The notes below the pieces were generated by a model. The model made no database searches. It worked only from the letters and a program-made list of their open reading frames with translations, and was not told the origin of the DNA. The translations under genes and the position numbers were made by a program. From NCBI GenBank assembly GCA_009761415.1, contig QUOL01000022.1, forward strand, positions 1 through 64,000: a stretch of DNA of 64,000 nucleotides, in the 5' to 3' direction. Positions 19,769 to 32,400 of this stretch are shown one piece after another. Each line of letters begins with the position of its first letter. The first letter of the stretch is position 1. Origin of the DNA: Sarcomyxa edulis (lineage: Eukaryota > Basidiomycota > Agaricomycetes > Agaricales > Mycenaceae).

Positions 19769-20574
19769 AACGTAGGCCTGGAAGATGGAGAACACAGATA
19801 TGATCTCCAGTTTGGCGGGACAAATCGTACACTGTATCAGCACTCATATATGGGCTATGGCCTGATGAATGCACGGAAACATGTACATCGGTTGGTAGAG
19901 TCAGACTTCGTGGCCACGTTCAAGGATCCCGTCACTTCCAATGTCATTGGGAACCCATGTCTAGCACGTGGTATGAGAAAGGTTGTCAAGATCATGGACG
20001 GGACGAATGGCCAAAGACACACTGTAACGATGGAGGGAGAGGATATCGGGGACTTTGAAGCTTGTACTCGACTTGTGGAGCTTGTTTTGGCGAAGGATTC
20101 GTACGTTCCCAGTTTTCTTCTCCGTTAAAGCTCCACTAATTGTTGTTGCATTGCAGCACCTGTGAATTGAAACCGTGCCCGTTCGATGGAGTATATCAAC
20201 CCTCATTACATGATGCTGGCGAAATACTCCTTCTATCGAACTTTTACGACCACCTTCGTCCCCTTCTTCCTAAGGACTCAGATCCTCCTCGTATCACCGT
20301 GTCTTCCATTGCTAGCCTTGCAAACGACGTATGTCTCGGAAGAACTCAATGGCTCAAACATTGGGGTGCACATTCTGATGTCATGGAGGCATTAGCCGGT
20401 CGTCCAGAGTGGTGTTTTGACCTAACCTTCATGTATAGGCTGCTGCGACTCGGTTTCGAGTTTAGTGATGAGAGAGAAGTAACGCTTTGGAAGCAGATTG
20501 ATGGGACAGAATCAGGCTGGTGCTCCGGGGCGGCCATGGCTATGATCGATGGGGAGGCGAAGTGTCGTGTCTAG
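19769..20574 (+). pseudogene. GDA1/CD39 nucleoside diphosphatase, 3' part
   Basis: This continues the gene interrupted at 14986. The 8-bp duplication at 19769-19776 is followed by LEDGEHRYDLQFGG, LYQHSYMGYGLMNARK and the rest of the C-terminal lobe. A clean intron (GTACGT at 20101 to TTGCAG at 20156) leads into the final exon with WCFDLTFMYRLLRLG and apyrase region 5 (GTESGWCSGAAMAMI), stop at 20572-20574. Apart from the insertion this half looks well preserved. The enzyme family hydrolyses GDP/UDP in the Golgi lumen to support glycosylation. With the insertion and the changed catalytic residues upstream, this copy is unlikely to do so. Confidence 0.85.
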
Positions 20575-21457
20575 ATGTAAGAATTTGTTTCGTTGGGGAG
20601 TTCTTTCGTTCACCGTTTGATTGATCTTCGATTTCCCTAGGTAATATAACCTCGTTATTTGTTTTATCTCCTGACTACCAGGCTCCGCGTGTGATTAGTA
20701 CCGACTGTTGTCCCGACTACCTCTCACTTGGCCCTCACTCGTTCTTCATCTGTGACAATTTTGGGCTTTATACAGTGGGTACAACAACACTAATTCCTGC
20801 CACATCCTCACATCTATACGTGCAAATGTAAGTGGTGGTTCCACAATACCTAGCTCGCGTTCTGCTGAAGTCAAGTTGAAGTCTGAGATCTCCGAGGAGC
20901 TCAAGAAGAGCTTGCCATGCAACGGCCCGACTTGACTAAGGCTGTAGTCAAACAGACACAATTTACTGCACAGCACGACAAGAGGGGACTGCGGCGTGCA
21001 ACTTGTGCAATTCCGCCCAATGATTCACCTGACACAACCAAATCGGAAGGAGCTTTTCGAGCCCGACGTTGCGTGTCAGCGTCGAACACCGAATGAAGGA
21101 ACCGCGTGAAATGACTGGTGTTGATTCACTCTAGATAATCTGGGTCTACAGGTCCTGGAAAGCATAGTGACCCGTGTCTTGTAACAAACGTGCGGATCTC
21201 ACTGTTTCATTGACGGCCTGTAGACTATGCATATGGCTGATGGATCGTCTTCATCTAGGATGGGTTATCTGCCTACGTCGCCACTCGACTTGCCCTCATA
21301 CTTTGTTTACTTATACTCATTGGCTCTGACTCTAGCGCGAGGAACAGAAGTCACCGCAATTACGCCGATATTGTACTGGACATCGCACAACCCAACAACC
21401 TCAAAGTTCTGTAAAAGTTTTTTACTTGATTCTTTCCTCTCAAACGTGTGTACTCAA
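20575..21457. other. Intergenic, nothing recognised
   Basis: Only short out-of-frame open stretches; no domain, repeat or RNA gene seen. Confidence 0.5.
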
Positions 21458-21750
21458 TAGGGTGTTTCACACCTGGCCAACTTGGGCCCAACTTGGGCCC
21501 AACTCAAATCTCCAACTTCGGTTTTTGAAATCCTCCAACTTCGCGAGTTGGGACGAAGTCGTGCTCCCGAGCACGATTTGACGGCCAACTTCGCTCCAAC
21601 TTCGCCTTCCAACTCATTTCCCCAACTCAGATATTTTTTCATTTTTTTATTACACAGGATTTACGGGAATTCATGTCGAAGTTGGTGCGAAGTTGGAGAC
21701 GAAGTTGGAGATTGAGTTGGGCCGAAGTTGGATGGGTGTGAAACACCCTA
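21458..21750. mobile_element. 293-bp TA-flanked MITE, copy 1
   Basis: Begins TAGGGTGTTTCACACC and ends with its exact complement, with TA at both edges as for Tc1/mariner-type insertions. The ends extend as a long imperfect inverted repeat built from CCAACTTCG and GGGCCCAACT words. It encodes nothing. A second copy at 35862-36154 has the same length and about 94% identity by eye. Confidence 0.9.
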
Positions 21751-22588
21751 ATGACCCACGATCGCAACCTGAATGGTCCGTGCCGCCTCCTAGCGAATCA
21801 CGATGTGACGGTACCCTCATTATCGGCCACCCCTTAAACACGCAGCCGTCGGGTACTAGCAACCAACAAGTATGTCATTGCAGTGTCCCCTTGGCTTTCC
21901 TTCTGATCACCTCTCCTTTATAGTTCACCTTGACTGTACTTCCCGACACTACCATCTGTACTCTTCGAGTTGTGGGCCCTACTTCGTGGGTTCGCATCAA
22001 GAATGATTCGTTTGCTGAGGTGCATATCTATCTCTAGGCGTTTTTATTTGAGTATCCCCATTCACTAAATCCTCTGTTTGTCATAGAATAGCAATGTGAT
22101 TGGGAGCTCGAGCCCCACTCCGGTGTCGATTGAACCTGTCGGCAGCGGCAAGTATATGTATGCATCCGTCCCACTGCTACAACTTGCTCTTACTTATGCA
22201 GATTATTGGTGCCATTCGTGAACAGGATCAAGATCCCGAACATAGATCTTTGCTTCACGTTGAAATCTTCCCAGCAGTTGACTCCCGTGATAAACCATCT
22301 TTCTTGCTGTTTGAATCATTTCAGCTCACGACTTTTTTTGATCAAGGTGGTTCTCGCTCCATCGGACGACTCCGACTCGTAGCTCTGGACCTTCGAGAGT
22401 GTCTGAGACGTGGGATGTCAAGTCCAAAATACTTCAAGTCGGTTTGATTTGTTAGCTAGTTGAAATGGTTTTCTTCGTGTACAATATGTGTTTCTTTGAA
22501 GAGGAAGTGTTATACGTCTGCATCAGGAATATTACAAGCGGCCTTGACGATATTGCACGGTCTCTTAACGTGAAAGGCTCAAAGCATA
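21751..22588. other. Intergenic, nothing recognised
   Basis: Some coding-like patches (for example 22195-22447) but no start, domain or convincing exon series. Confidence 0.4.
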
Positions 22589-24182
22589 TTAAATGATGTA
22601 TTCGGGTGACACTGGAATCCCTCTTATCCTCTGAATTGTAGGTATCATAGCAGCTACCCATCTCTCAACCCTTGACTCGAGCGGCATCGACGCCGTTCTC
22701 GTAAATTGGTACTGATACCAGAAACCAATGTCACGCAAGTTCCATCCGTCGTACGAATATTTCACAAGTTCGTCGTAGAACGCATCCTGCGAAGTAAACA
22801 TTGATTAGCCTTCGGCAAAATTACAAGATATGCGACTTACTTCCTGGTCACTGATGTCACCAGACAATTTGTCGAATACTAATTCGAGCACCTCCAGGGT
22901 GGGTAACGTCTTTTTAATCAGATCGAGAAGTCCAGGCGTCAGTCGAAAGACTGGGAATTCAAGCTTCACGAGCTTGGTAGAATCTGGAAACCTGGAGAGA
23001 ACCTGGCATATATCGCACCACTTGAGGGATCGAAACCAATGTAGACAGAGCTCTGAGAGTGTATCAATCGAGCGATCTATGATAGAGAGTGTCTCTTCGA
23101 AGGAGCCCGACGCTGGTGATAAGGATATAGATAAAGTTCGCATGTTTCGCAGGATGCGTGTATCTGAATAGAGAGAATGAATGATGTCTGAGGAGACGTC
23201 TGTAGGCGCAAGCTCCTGGCTCGTTCTAGGGTAGTAACAAGTCCGCCGCAGCTCGAAGTGGGTAAGGTGCGGAGCTTGATTATGAAGACAGGCAATGATT
23301 ACAGAGGGGTCGGATAGATAGTCACTATCGAACGAGAAGGAAAACGACAAGTGACGGAGATCAGGGAAGTGACTGAGCGAGCGTATGAGCGGCGAGAGGT
23401 CCGGGGACATTTCGGAGATGATGCTCAAGGATGTAAGCGAGAGATGGAAGCGGTTGATGAAGGGGGCTATGTCATTCACGAGGATGTCACCAGAGCTACC
23501 ACGAGCCACCCCATTCTCTTCGTAGGTCGAAGTATCGGCATGATAAGCAAAGCATAAGTTCAGCTTCTGCAGACTGTGCATCTGCATATCGGTTGTGGGA
23601 AGCAGACTCGGAAAAATTTCCAGTCCGACGTTGAGTGTCAGCGTCGTCAGAGAAGAACCGAATGATCTCCACGCGTAGTCTGTGAGGCGACGGACGTCTC
23701 CGAGTAGCGGGTGAGCGTCTCCAAATAATAGCGGATCACATTTCAGTGTATAGTCCGTGACTCTAGTCATGTTTTCCAGCGTCGTTACAATTCGACGTGC
23801 AAGCCTCGAGCTCTTGGACGAGAGTCGCAGATAGTGCACAACAGTGGTGAAGTGTCCAAAGTTTCGCTTTCCAGGTAACGAAAGGCTCCGCATGAACGAT
23901 TGGTCTATAATAAGACGTCTAACTCGGCGTGCGATTGTGGGGTCCCTGGTAGAACGCCCATGAAGTTTAGGGAGCGGGATATTTACGAGGCTAACTGTCG
24001 CACCTGAGATGAGCTAGATATTCAATCAGTTGATCCGATTGGACACATTTGACCTCTCTGTATCTAGTGTTCAAGCCAATGTCAAGACAAGCACTGTTGA
24101 TGGACATAAATGCGAGCAACGCGGTGCGGGGCATGAACGAGGCAATGTGGAGCCATACGTCGTAAGGTATATCCTTTGCCAT
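22589..24182 (-). CDS. F-box/leucine-rich protein, family member A
   Basis: Three exons on the minus strand: 24182-24004, 23945-22841 and 22786-22589, with introns GTGCGA...CCAG and GTAAGT...GCAG. The F-box is at the very N-terminus (DIPYDVWLHIASFMPRTALL). The long second exon is leucine-rich with irregular L-x-L repeats. The third exon has the family signature YDGWNLRDIGFWY. Exon positions and phases match the paralogues at 40077 and 46256, including the first words of exon 2 (GGACCCC), so all three descend from one gene. Such proteins join SCF ubiquitin ligases through the F-box; the substrate is unknown. This is the most diverged of the three. Confidence 0.85.
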
Positions 24183-24513
24183 TTCCAAGGATCAAGAGTC
24201 TACGTCAACGAAGAAAGCGATAAGAACAGTTTGCCAGTCAAAGATCGTATCAACACGAAAATCTGCGAAGATGAGGATGAAGTACAACCACAAAATGAGT
24301 GTGGCTGTGGCAACGGCGGCCAATAAATATAGGATCAAACAACCATGCTGCCTCAGGTTCTGTCGGGAACGAAGGACATGTGATAAGTACTTACCCTCAG
24401 TACACTCTGAGCTCTTAACGGAAGAAGAGAGGATCGAAAGGTCATGTACTCTAGATTGTACAAAGGATTCAAGACGCGTATACAATTCTATCGATAATTA
24501 TCTGACTACGCGA
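24183..24513. other. Intergenic spacer
   Basis: Upstream side of the F-box gene and downstream side of the Old Yellow Enzyme gene; no further gene seen. Confidence 0.5.
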
Positions 24514-26144
24514 TCAATAAGAAGCAGCAGGATAATCAGAATACCCAACGCGTTGCTCCTCCACAGTACCTCCATTCAAGTACAGATGCTGAAAATCAGG
24601 GGCAGTATCCAAAGGCTTCCCATGTTCGATGCGCCTCGCCACATCAGGATGAGTGACCCACAAGAACCCAAAGAACACGCCGTCTACTTTCTTGGAAGAG
24701 ACTAGTTCTTCGGCTTCATCGGGAGTGACGCCTGCGTTGACGAACACCTTCGCGTGAGTGATAAGATGCCCGTATGTGGCGAGGACGTCATGCTTGATGG
24801 CGCGGTGCTTTCCTAGAGGGCTAATGTCAGCACTGCGATCGTGGTATCCCTAGAAATGAATCGAAACGAACCGTCGAAGACCGGATCAGACATCTCGGTA
24901 TACCGAACAAGTGCGATGTAGGCCAACCCTAGTTTGTCAGCTTCGGAGATGAAGTAGGAGAATGTGTCGACGGTCTCTGTCAAAGGCATCCTGTACAAAG
25001 ATAGCACGAAGTCAATAAAAGATATGATATCAACTCATGGACACCACTGACCCCATATCATTGTAACCGCCACAAGGGCTGACCTTGAGTCCGACGCGAT
25101 CAGCTCCAAAGACTTCGGTCACAGCTTTGAGGACTTCCAAACCGAAGCGAGCACGGTTCTCGATACTCCCTCCCCACTGGTCTGTTCTGACATTGGAGGT
25201 GGAGTCTAGGAATTGCGCGACAATGTAGCCGTTCGCTCCATGAACTGATAGACAGAGACAGATCAGTGATAACAACATTTATACAGTCGATAAATATACG
25301 CACGTTCAACACCATCAAATCCAGCTGCCTTGGCGTTTATTGCTCCTTGCTTGAATTGCTTGATGATGACCTCAGGGTCAGGGACGGCTGTGGGCTATAT
25401 GAAATAAGCTGTTGGTAAGCACCACGCTCAAAGTCCTGAATGATATATTGCATACCGTCACATATCCAGGTTCACCAGGGAGGTGTCTAAACTTGCCTCC
25501 TCTAGCAGAGATAGCAGACGGCGCGTAGACAGGCTAGGAAAATGGAGAGAGTCAGAAAGATGAGAGCAAAATTATGAGCGGAAGGCTCACCAAGCCAGAT
25601 GCCTTCTGAGCTGGCGCATCTGGGTGTGCGACTCGGCCCACTGAAAACGAAAGATGAGATGAATGGAAGTTGAGATGAAAGACGATTATTTACCGTGCCA
25701 GAGCTGTGCGAAGATGTGACCTCCAACAGAGTGAACTGCATCGACCACCTTCTTCCACCCTTCGACGTGCGCTTGAGTGGTGATCAAAGGAGCATGAGGC
25801 CATTCTGTTCTGAGCACGACAAAGAATTTTGACGTGAGTATTCAACGAAGACACGAGGCATAAGCATGTATATCACTCACCCTTGTTTAGATACAAGGAC
25901 ACCTTCGGTCACAAGGAGTCCCGCGCCTCCTTCTGCGCGTTGTTTGTAGTACTCGACATTTGTGGCGTTGGGCACGTCGTCGGGGACACTACGATCTCGG
26001 GTGAGGGCCGACATACTGTGAAAGGTAAAAACAATTGAATGTGCAATTCCACTGTAGGAAAAATCTAAATTATTACCCAATCCTGTTGGGGATAGTAATC
26101 GCACCGAGGCGAAGGGGGGTGAATAGAGCTTTAGCAGCAGACAT
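24514..26144 (-). CDS. Old Yellow Enzyme-type NADH:flavin oxidoreductase
   Basis: Start ATG at 26142-26144, stop at 24514-24516, with about eight short introns. The N-terminus has the barrel entry [17 protein letters not shown], then MSALTRDR with the conserved Thr, [18 protein letters not shown] and [10 protein letters not shown]. The FMN/substrate block [13 protein letters not shown] is followed by [15 protein letters not shown], both diagnostic. The C-terminal half has the phosphate-binding region ([23 protein letters not shown]) and ends in a [14 protein letters not shown] tail. Members are cytosolic FMN proteins that reduce activated alkenes using NAD(P)H. The physiological substrate in fungi is usually unknown, and nothing nearby suggests a pathway. 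The first intron falls inside NRIG-MSAL and keeps frame. Confidence 0.92.
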
Positions 26145-26228
26145 GATATCGATGCGATGAGGTGTTACTGTTGATTGTCGTTTGTTGGGGAGAAATGTTT
26201 TGGGAGAGTGGTTCCAAACGCACCTTCC

Positions 26229-26237
26229 TTATATACG
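26229..26237 (-). promoter_or_regulatory. TATA box of the Old Yellow Enzyme gene
   Basis: GTATATAAGG on the minus strand about 85-90 nt before the ATG at 26144. Confidence 0.55.
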
Positions 26238-26239
26238 CC

Positions 26240-29200
26240 CCTGCTACTGCATAAGTTCGCTAGTAATCGTTGGTCAATTGAACGATGTCATAGCCTCTCG
26301 TAAGGTAGCCGTGTTTTTGCGGAACAGTCAGGCAGATCTAGAGTACGAAGAACGACATGCGGAAGGATGTTCCTCCTTGGACCATGACCATGGCATTGGA
26401 TTCGAGATTTCATATTTTTACCACTCTTTTGGTCAGATAGACGCTGAGAAAGGTAATCTCCTAAGATCGACCGGACGAATTTATTGCGAAATGTGTTGCA
26501 AAACGCCCGAATGCTCGCTCCAATCGGCTTAGATAGGACACAAGAATCGTAGACTGGAAGCCAAGATGGAAACCTCGCAGTAGCTCGTCAAATCGAGCCT
26601 GACCAAAAGATGATAAAGGCAAATTGATTGCTCACCTGAAAGGGGCCTGATACTGGCTTACATAATATCGATGACCTGAGAATGGCTCGACGACGGTAAC
26701 AAAGCAACATTTGGGCTCCGCTTGAAGTTGACGGCTTGGCGCCGCCCGGGCCATAGGCATTTTGTAGGCAGTAGATGAAAAATCAGTGAATAATACACAT
26801 ATGGTTTGTACTACGATGGCCGAGAAAGGAGGAGCAGTAGACATGCCTGATGGTCGAGTCAAGCTTGCTTGGCCATAAGTTCTAGGTCTCAGTGGAGAAC
26901 AAACACATCAGTAACGGACTGAAAGAGTTATCCAACTCACGGTTTATTTCGGAGATCCAGCGAGCATTCATTCTTTGGTTCAAGTCGAGGAATACATGAC
27001 GGTCGAGTCGAACTTGTCCGTGCCCAAATACAAGGCCTATAGATAGCATTAGACACGGTGTTTTTCGAACTAACAGTTTGCCGACGCACGAGCTGCCCGT
27101 AAGTATTCCTATTCCAAAGCCGATGAAGAATGTTTAGATACGTCAGATACAAGTTGTGCGAGATAGGCATATCTACTCACTAACTTTAGGGGGGCACTCC
27201 ATCGAGTTCAACGGGTGTCCGATTTGACACATATCTGGTTCAGGTGGAGGGGAACGATCGCGGACTACAGTACGGAGAGCCCACACGGTACACCTAGGTC
27301 TAAGGCCTATGTAAAACTGGTAGATATGTCAGACACGAATAATAGAAGTTGAGTGAAGTAACCTTCTCACGAGTTACTAGTACTAGTTTTTCCAATCCAT
27401 TGAATTCAACGGGGAAGTCGGTTCGATATCTATAAGTTCCCAATTCTTGCGAACTAAAAAAATTAGCGCTACAAGTGTGAGGCTTGTGAGCCACATACAT
27501 ACTTTACTAGATAGCGAAAGCTGATCACGGCCTTCCGTTCTCGGTGGTGCTTATTGTGTTGATGAGATGAAGGTCCAGAGATACGAAATACGAACATGGA
27601 CGCGACGTCGCGTGTATTCCAAATCGAGTGCCGAGACTGAGTAGAACGACTAAGCGCTCAGCCACATAAGTAGACCCAAGAATAGTTTGATCTTACTCAG
27701 AGGCGGAGGGATGGGGCGTGATGTTGGAACCGATCTGTGGCAGACGTCCAGTGCACCAGTCCATGGGCTGTGAGATGTGTCGATGGACAGTATTGATGAT
27801 GATGATCGCAGGTACGATATCACCGCGGACAGGTTTTGAGATTCAGTCGTGATACAGCCATCCTCTCGCCGACGCCGATCACTAGCACTGGTGGACCTTT
27901 TCGAGTGTCCTTTGTTGGAAATGGGATACACGGAAGCAAAAGTGCACTGACATACAAGGCAAGCGTCATTTGATCGCGAGACAAAACTCCAATTTGCAAA
28001 ACAAATCGTAGGCTATTTCCTATTATGATAGGAACGCGCATCGTAGAAGGACCCACAAAAGAAAACGAAGTTCCTGACGCATCCAAGCTAGACGGCCTAG
28101 GTTTGTTGTTATACCGTGACATGCATGTTTCTCGGATGGTTGTGTCCTGTTATGGTTGTGGTGATGGTGATGGTATCGGGATGATAGAAAAGCGACAAGG
28201 CTCATAAGACGGATCAAATGCAAGTCTCTAATTGGCCCTGTGGGAGGATATGAAAAGACACCGGAGACGGAGAGCGTTTGTTCGGACGTCAAGAATGCCA
28301 GTGTGAGCAATCTCTGCTGGGGACGGGATATATACTCGGAAGGAAGAAAGCGTGCATGACATAGGACCTTTTAATGCGATTGCGGTAGACATGTATAGAC
28401 CAGGCAGTCGTCATCTATCGCGAAAGTCTTGAAGTGAACAACCCCAGAGACAGAAAATTCAGTCTACAAAGCGTCTAAGCGTCCAAACTAGATAGTCCGG
28501 ATTGCTGTGATAAAATCCATGCATGTTCCTTGATCGGTTGTACTTGCAAGACTGAATGAAAAGATACCGGGACAGTTGTCCGGAGAACGTCTGCCCGGAG
28601 AACGTCTGCCCGGACGTGAGAGCACATCCAGTCAGTGCGTTTACTCTGAGAAACGCGTATTGAAGACACCTAGGCATTGATAGCAGTCTCAGTTTAGTTC
28701 AAAAGCAGACATCAGCTGGTCCACAGATGGGTATGAGAGTCCACTGGGGAGGCAGGTCACGCGCACAAAGGAGGTACACGGTCGGCGGATTTGGTACTAT
28801 GCTGTACGGATAAAAGTAGATATGGTGGATTTGAGATCATCCCGGATGGTCCAGCTGAGTGGAGAACAAGAGAGAGAGAGAGGCACTGGCGGTGCGTTGC
28901 GTTGGCCATCTGGGTCCGAGATGGCGCTCCGTAGGGCTCGGTGTGAGATATTAATGGCCAGGCGCACACAAGAGGGATCTGGACGCGCGCACGGTGATTA
29001 AGGCAGTCCATCCGTCCGTATTCCTGTGTCACTGTGATGGGCATCGTGTACGAACGTCCAAGGCACGTCCGCCTTGCGTTATCAATGAGGGATCCATAGA
29101 GTAATCGTCGAGTCGTGGCCAGTCGTGGCGGTCCAAGAGAGATCCAAGGGTGATCCAAGGGTGATCTCAGACGTCTTCTCCACCGGCCAGTGAACAAGAA

Positions 29201-29487
29201 ACAGACCACCCAACAATAGCCAGGACTTACATGGTGGCACCAGCGATGGCCACGGCCTAAGCACAGCCGCAAGAGGTCCCCCCGCGGTGTGATTACGTAA
29301 TCCATTTGCTGGTGAATTTAGCGCGGCTCGTCACTTCTTTCACTCACCCTCTCACCAACCCACCACTATCTTGCCACTGTCAGTCCTAGTCTTGGCCACT
29401 ATGGTAAGTCACGACACTCGACAGTACCTCTTTCCTCGTGGTGTTCTTTCTCATCTCCAACCACCAAAATGGACCCCCACAAAAATC
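26240..29487. other. 3.2 kb without a supported gene
   Basis: Scattered short frames only. A diverged direct duplication is visible: TCCATnGAnTTCAACGGG at 27199 and 27396, with similar sequence around each. On the minus strand one copy reads GTYRYRTDFPVEFNGLEKL next to splice-like sites, so a decayed gene is possible between 26.6 and 27.5 kb. 28560-28620 has a short direct repeat (GGAGAACGTCTGCCC). Nothing else recognised. Confidence 0.4.
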
Positions 29488-32400
29488 ATGAACATGGAAG
29501 ACTTGTCCAGTGACGACGATTTCCTATCTCATCTCCTCGTAGAAAAACTAGGCACGGGTGCTGTCCCACTCTCGGTTCACAAAATGGATCCAACGCGCAA
29601 GTTACCAAAGGTAGAAGCAGAGTACATTATGCAGATCGTCCGACGCGTGAGTACCGACTCTCGAAAAAACCTTTATACTTCTTTTTTTTTCGCGACTCAA
29701 CACGCGTTTTCATGTAGATGGTCGTCGCCAAAGGTCCCGTTCAAGCCGTCGTCAGGCAGGCCGTCAATGAACTTTTTCTGTACGACCCCCCCTCCTCTCA
29801 GTGTCGTGTCATAACTTTCTCACACCCACCCACTTTTGCTAGTCTCAGAGCAGTCCGTTTATATCTTAATTCGCGTTCGATACAGCAGATAAATGCGTTT
29901 GCCACGTGAGTCCACTCACCATGTCATCGCACCGCATGCTAACCTCCCAACCTTCCATCCCACCTCCCATCCCATGCACCCCACTCGCCCCCCCCCAGCC
30001 ACGCCTCCCGTTACTTCGAACTCTACCACCCGTCCGGCTGCATTGAGATAGCCCACACATCTCGCTACTCCGAACGAACCGGAAAATCCGAACTATGCAT
30101 CCTCGCTACCCGAAACCTCGCACCAGGGACCGTCATCACAGAACTCAAAGGGTCCATGGCCAACCTCACAGACGAAGAGGACAAGTCCCTCAAGCGCACT
30201 AATACGAATTTGAGGAATGGGGATAGCGATATTCGGAGGGATTTTAGTGTTATTCATTCAAAGCAGATGAAGAAGAATCATTTGTTCTTGGGCCCGGCCC
30301 GATTTGTTAATGTGAGTGTCTTTTTACACTTTGTTCCGTATGGGCGTGCTGGCACTGGGGGCAGATGGAGCCAGCGAGGCGGATGAAGTCAACTAGGTCG
30401 CGGCGACATTACTCATATCGATGGATGACGCGCCCTAGAACTTAGAGCAAAAACGGCCAACTGCTCTTCGGTCCACCTGGTAAATCATCCCTCAAGGCGG
30501 TGTTCCAGGTGACTCAAGAAGTAGACGCGCACATGCACCCCGAAGAACGCATGCACACTCGATATGTTCTATTTCCGGTCATATTAACATTGACAATAAC
30601 TCGTTTCTCTTTTCTGACATATTCATGTTTCTCTTGTTGACATATTCATATCATCCTTTTCCATCAAACAAACGCGTCTATATTCCCTTACTGACAAAAC
30701 CCGTTTTTGCTTCCTTTCGCACGCGCCTCGTCTCTACACAGCACGACTGCAACAACAACTGTGAACTCTTCCGAGAAGGAAAATACATCACGTTCAGAGT
30801 TCTTAGGCCTATAGCTATTGGAGAGGAGATTACGGCTCATTATGGAGATGGTTATTGTGCGTTCCACCAGTTCCTTCATTTTCTATTCCTTCACTTCCTT
30901 TTTTCATCTATCTTCACCCGACCGGAGAAAAATTTCACTAACATACACGCGTCATTCTATCTTGCGTATCCGTGACCTCTGCAGTCGGCCGCAAAAACCG
31001 CCACTGTCTCTGCGAAACCTGCGAAAAACTCAACAAAGGCGGATACGCCCCACGTTCCGCCAGCAACCCTCCCACACCCTCCGACGCCTCTGGTTCAGAC
31101 TCGGACTCGGACGACGATGATTCGGATACGAGCGAATCAGATTCGGAGGGGGACGGGAAAGGTGTGCCGTTAAATATCAACGAGAGGCGGACGAGAAGGG
31201 GGGTTTATGCTGTTGTGCAAGAGGTTGAGGAGGATGATGATGAGGGTGAGGAAGATGGAGATGCGGAGGTCCTGATTTTGGAGGACGACGCGCATACTGA
31301 AGAGATGAAAGCGGAGGTGGAGGCTGAGACGGCTTCGGATTTGACTTCTTTATCCTCATCCTCATCATCTTCTGCTTCGTCGTCATCGTCTTTATCCCCG
31401 ACTTCACTACCACTTCCCAGTCCTGACCCCGACCTCACCTCCACAGCGCCAGTAACAACCTCCTCTCCCCTCAGCTCACTCTCACCCCGTGATCGATCTA
31501 GTTCCACCACCACTACAACGAAAGGATCACAAACGCCGTATAGGTCCATCATATCCACTCGACGTCAGAAAGCCAAGGCTTTACAGGAACTGGGCCATGG
31601 TACGCCGGGACCCACACAGTTGATCACGCCTCCTCTAACTGAAGACACACCGTCCGCATCTGCGTCCACGTCTGCCACGCCGGCGAAGAGGGTCACGCGA
31701 TCTGCAACATCTTCTCTATCCCTATCCACGTCTATATCTGCTCTCAACAAAGGGAAAGGTAAGGCCACGACTAAACTGGGTGGAAAGAGAAAATCAAGAG
31801 ATTCGTCAGAGGTAGTGGTGAAGAAGGAAGAAGTGGAACATACGCGCGTCCTACGCACGCGTCCGTCTACCACCGCTACCGCTACCGGGACGCCTGCGGA
31901 GCCTTTGACTTTCAAGGAACGCGAGAAAGAACGAGAGCGTGAGCGAGAGAAAGAAAGGGAGAGGGAACGCGAGAGGGAACGGGAGAAGGAGAGGGAAAGA
32001 AACAGAATTCCAATAGGCCAAGACGGCAAGCCCCTCCCGATCTGTGTGACGTGTAGGAATATCTTACCGGTGATTACTGTGAATTGTGAAGTGGTGTGGG
32101 GAGAGTCGTTTGATGGGAAGGAGAAGCAGGAGTGTCCCAGGTGGGTTTTCAATGTTCTCTCCATTTTTGCCTCTTTTGCCTTGCGATTCCCATTTTCACT
32201 GTTGGCTCTAATCTTTCCTTGATGCCATTGACACGGTCACTGATACTCGCCAATACAGATGTCTCCGCCACTTTGCCATATACGCTCAGTCGTGGCCCAT
32301 CCGCGTCACCAACGGCGCAGCATTCCTTCCTACGCCCAGGGAAGAGAGTACACCCGTTGACGTGGGGAGTTCGAGTAGGAGGGTCAGTTCCAAAGCATTG

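Noticed and set aside
28023..28310. Histidine-rich small protein on the minus strand
   Set aside because: The His run comes from a GGTGATGGT-type simple repeat; no other coding support.
28757..29305. 182-codon minus-strand frame upstream of set9
   Set aside because: Composition is Arg/Trp/Cys-rich without any domain or splice context; looks like chance.
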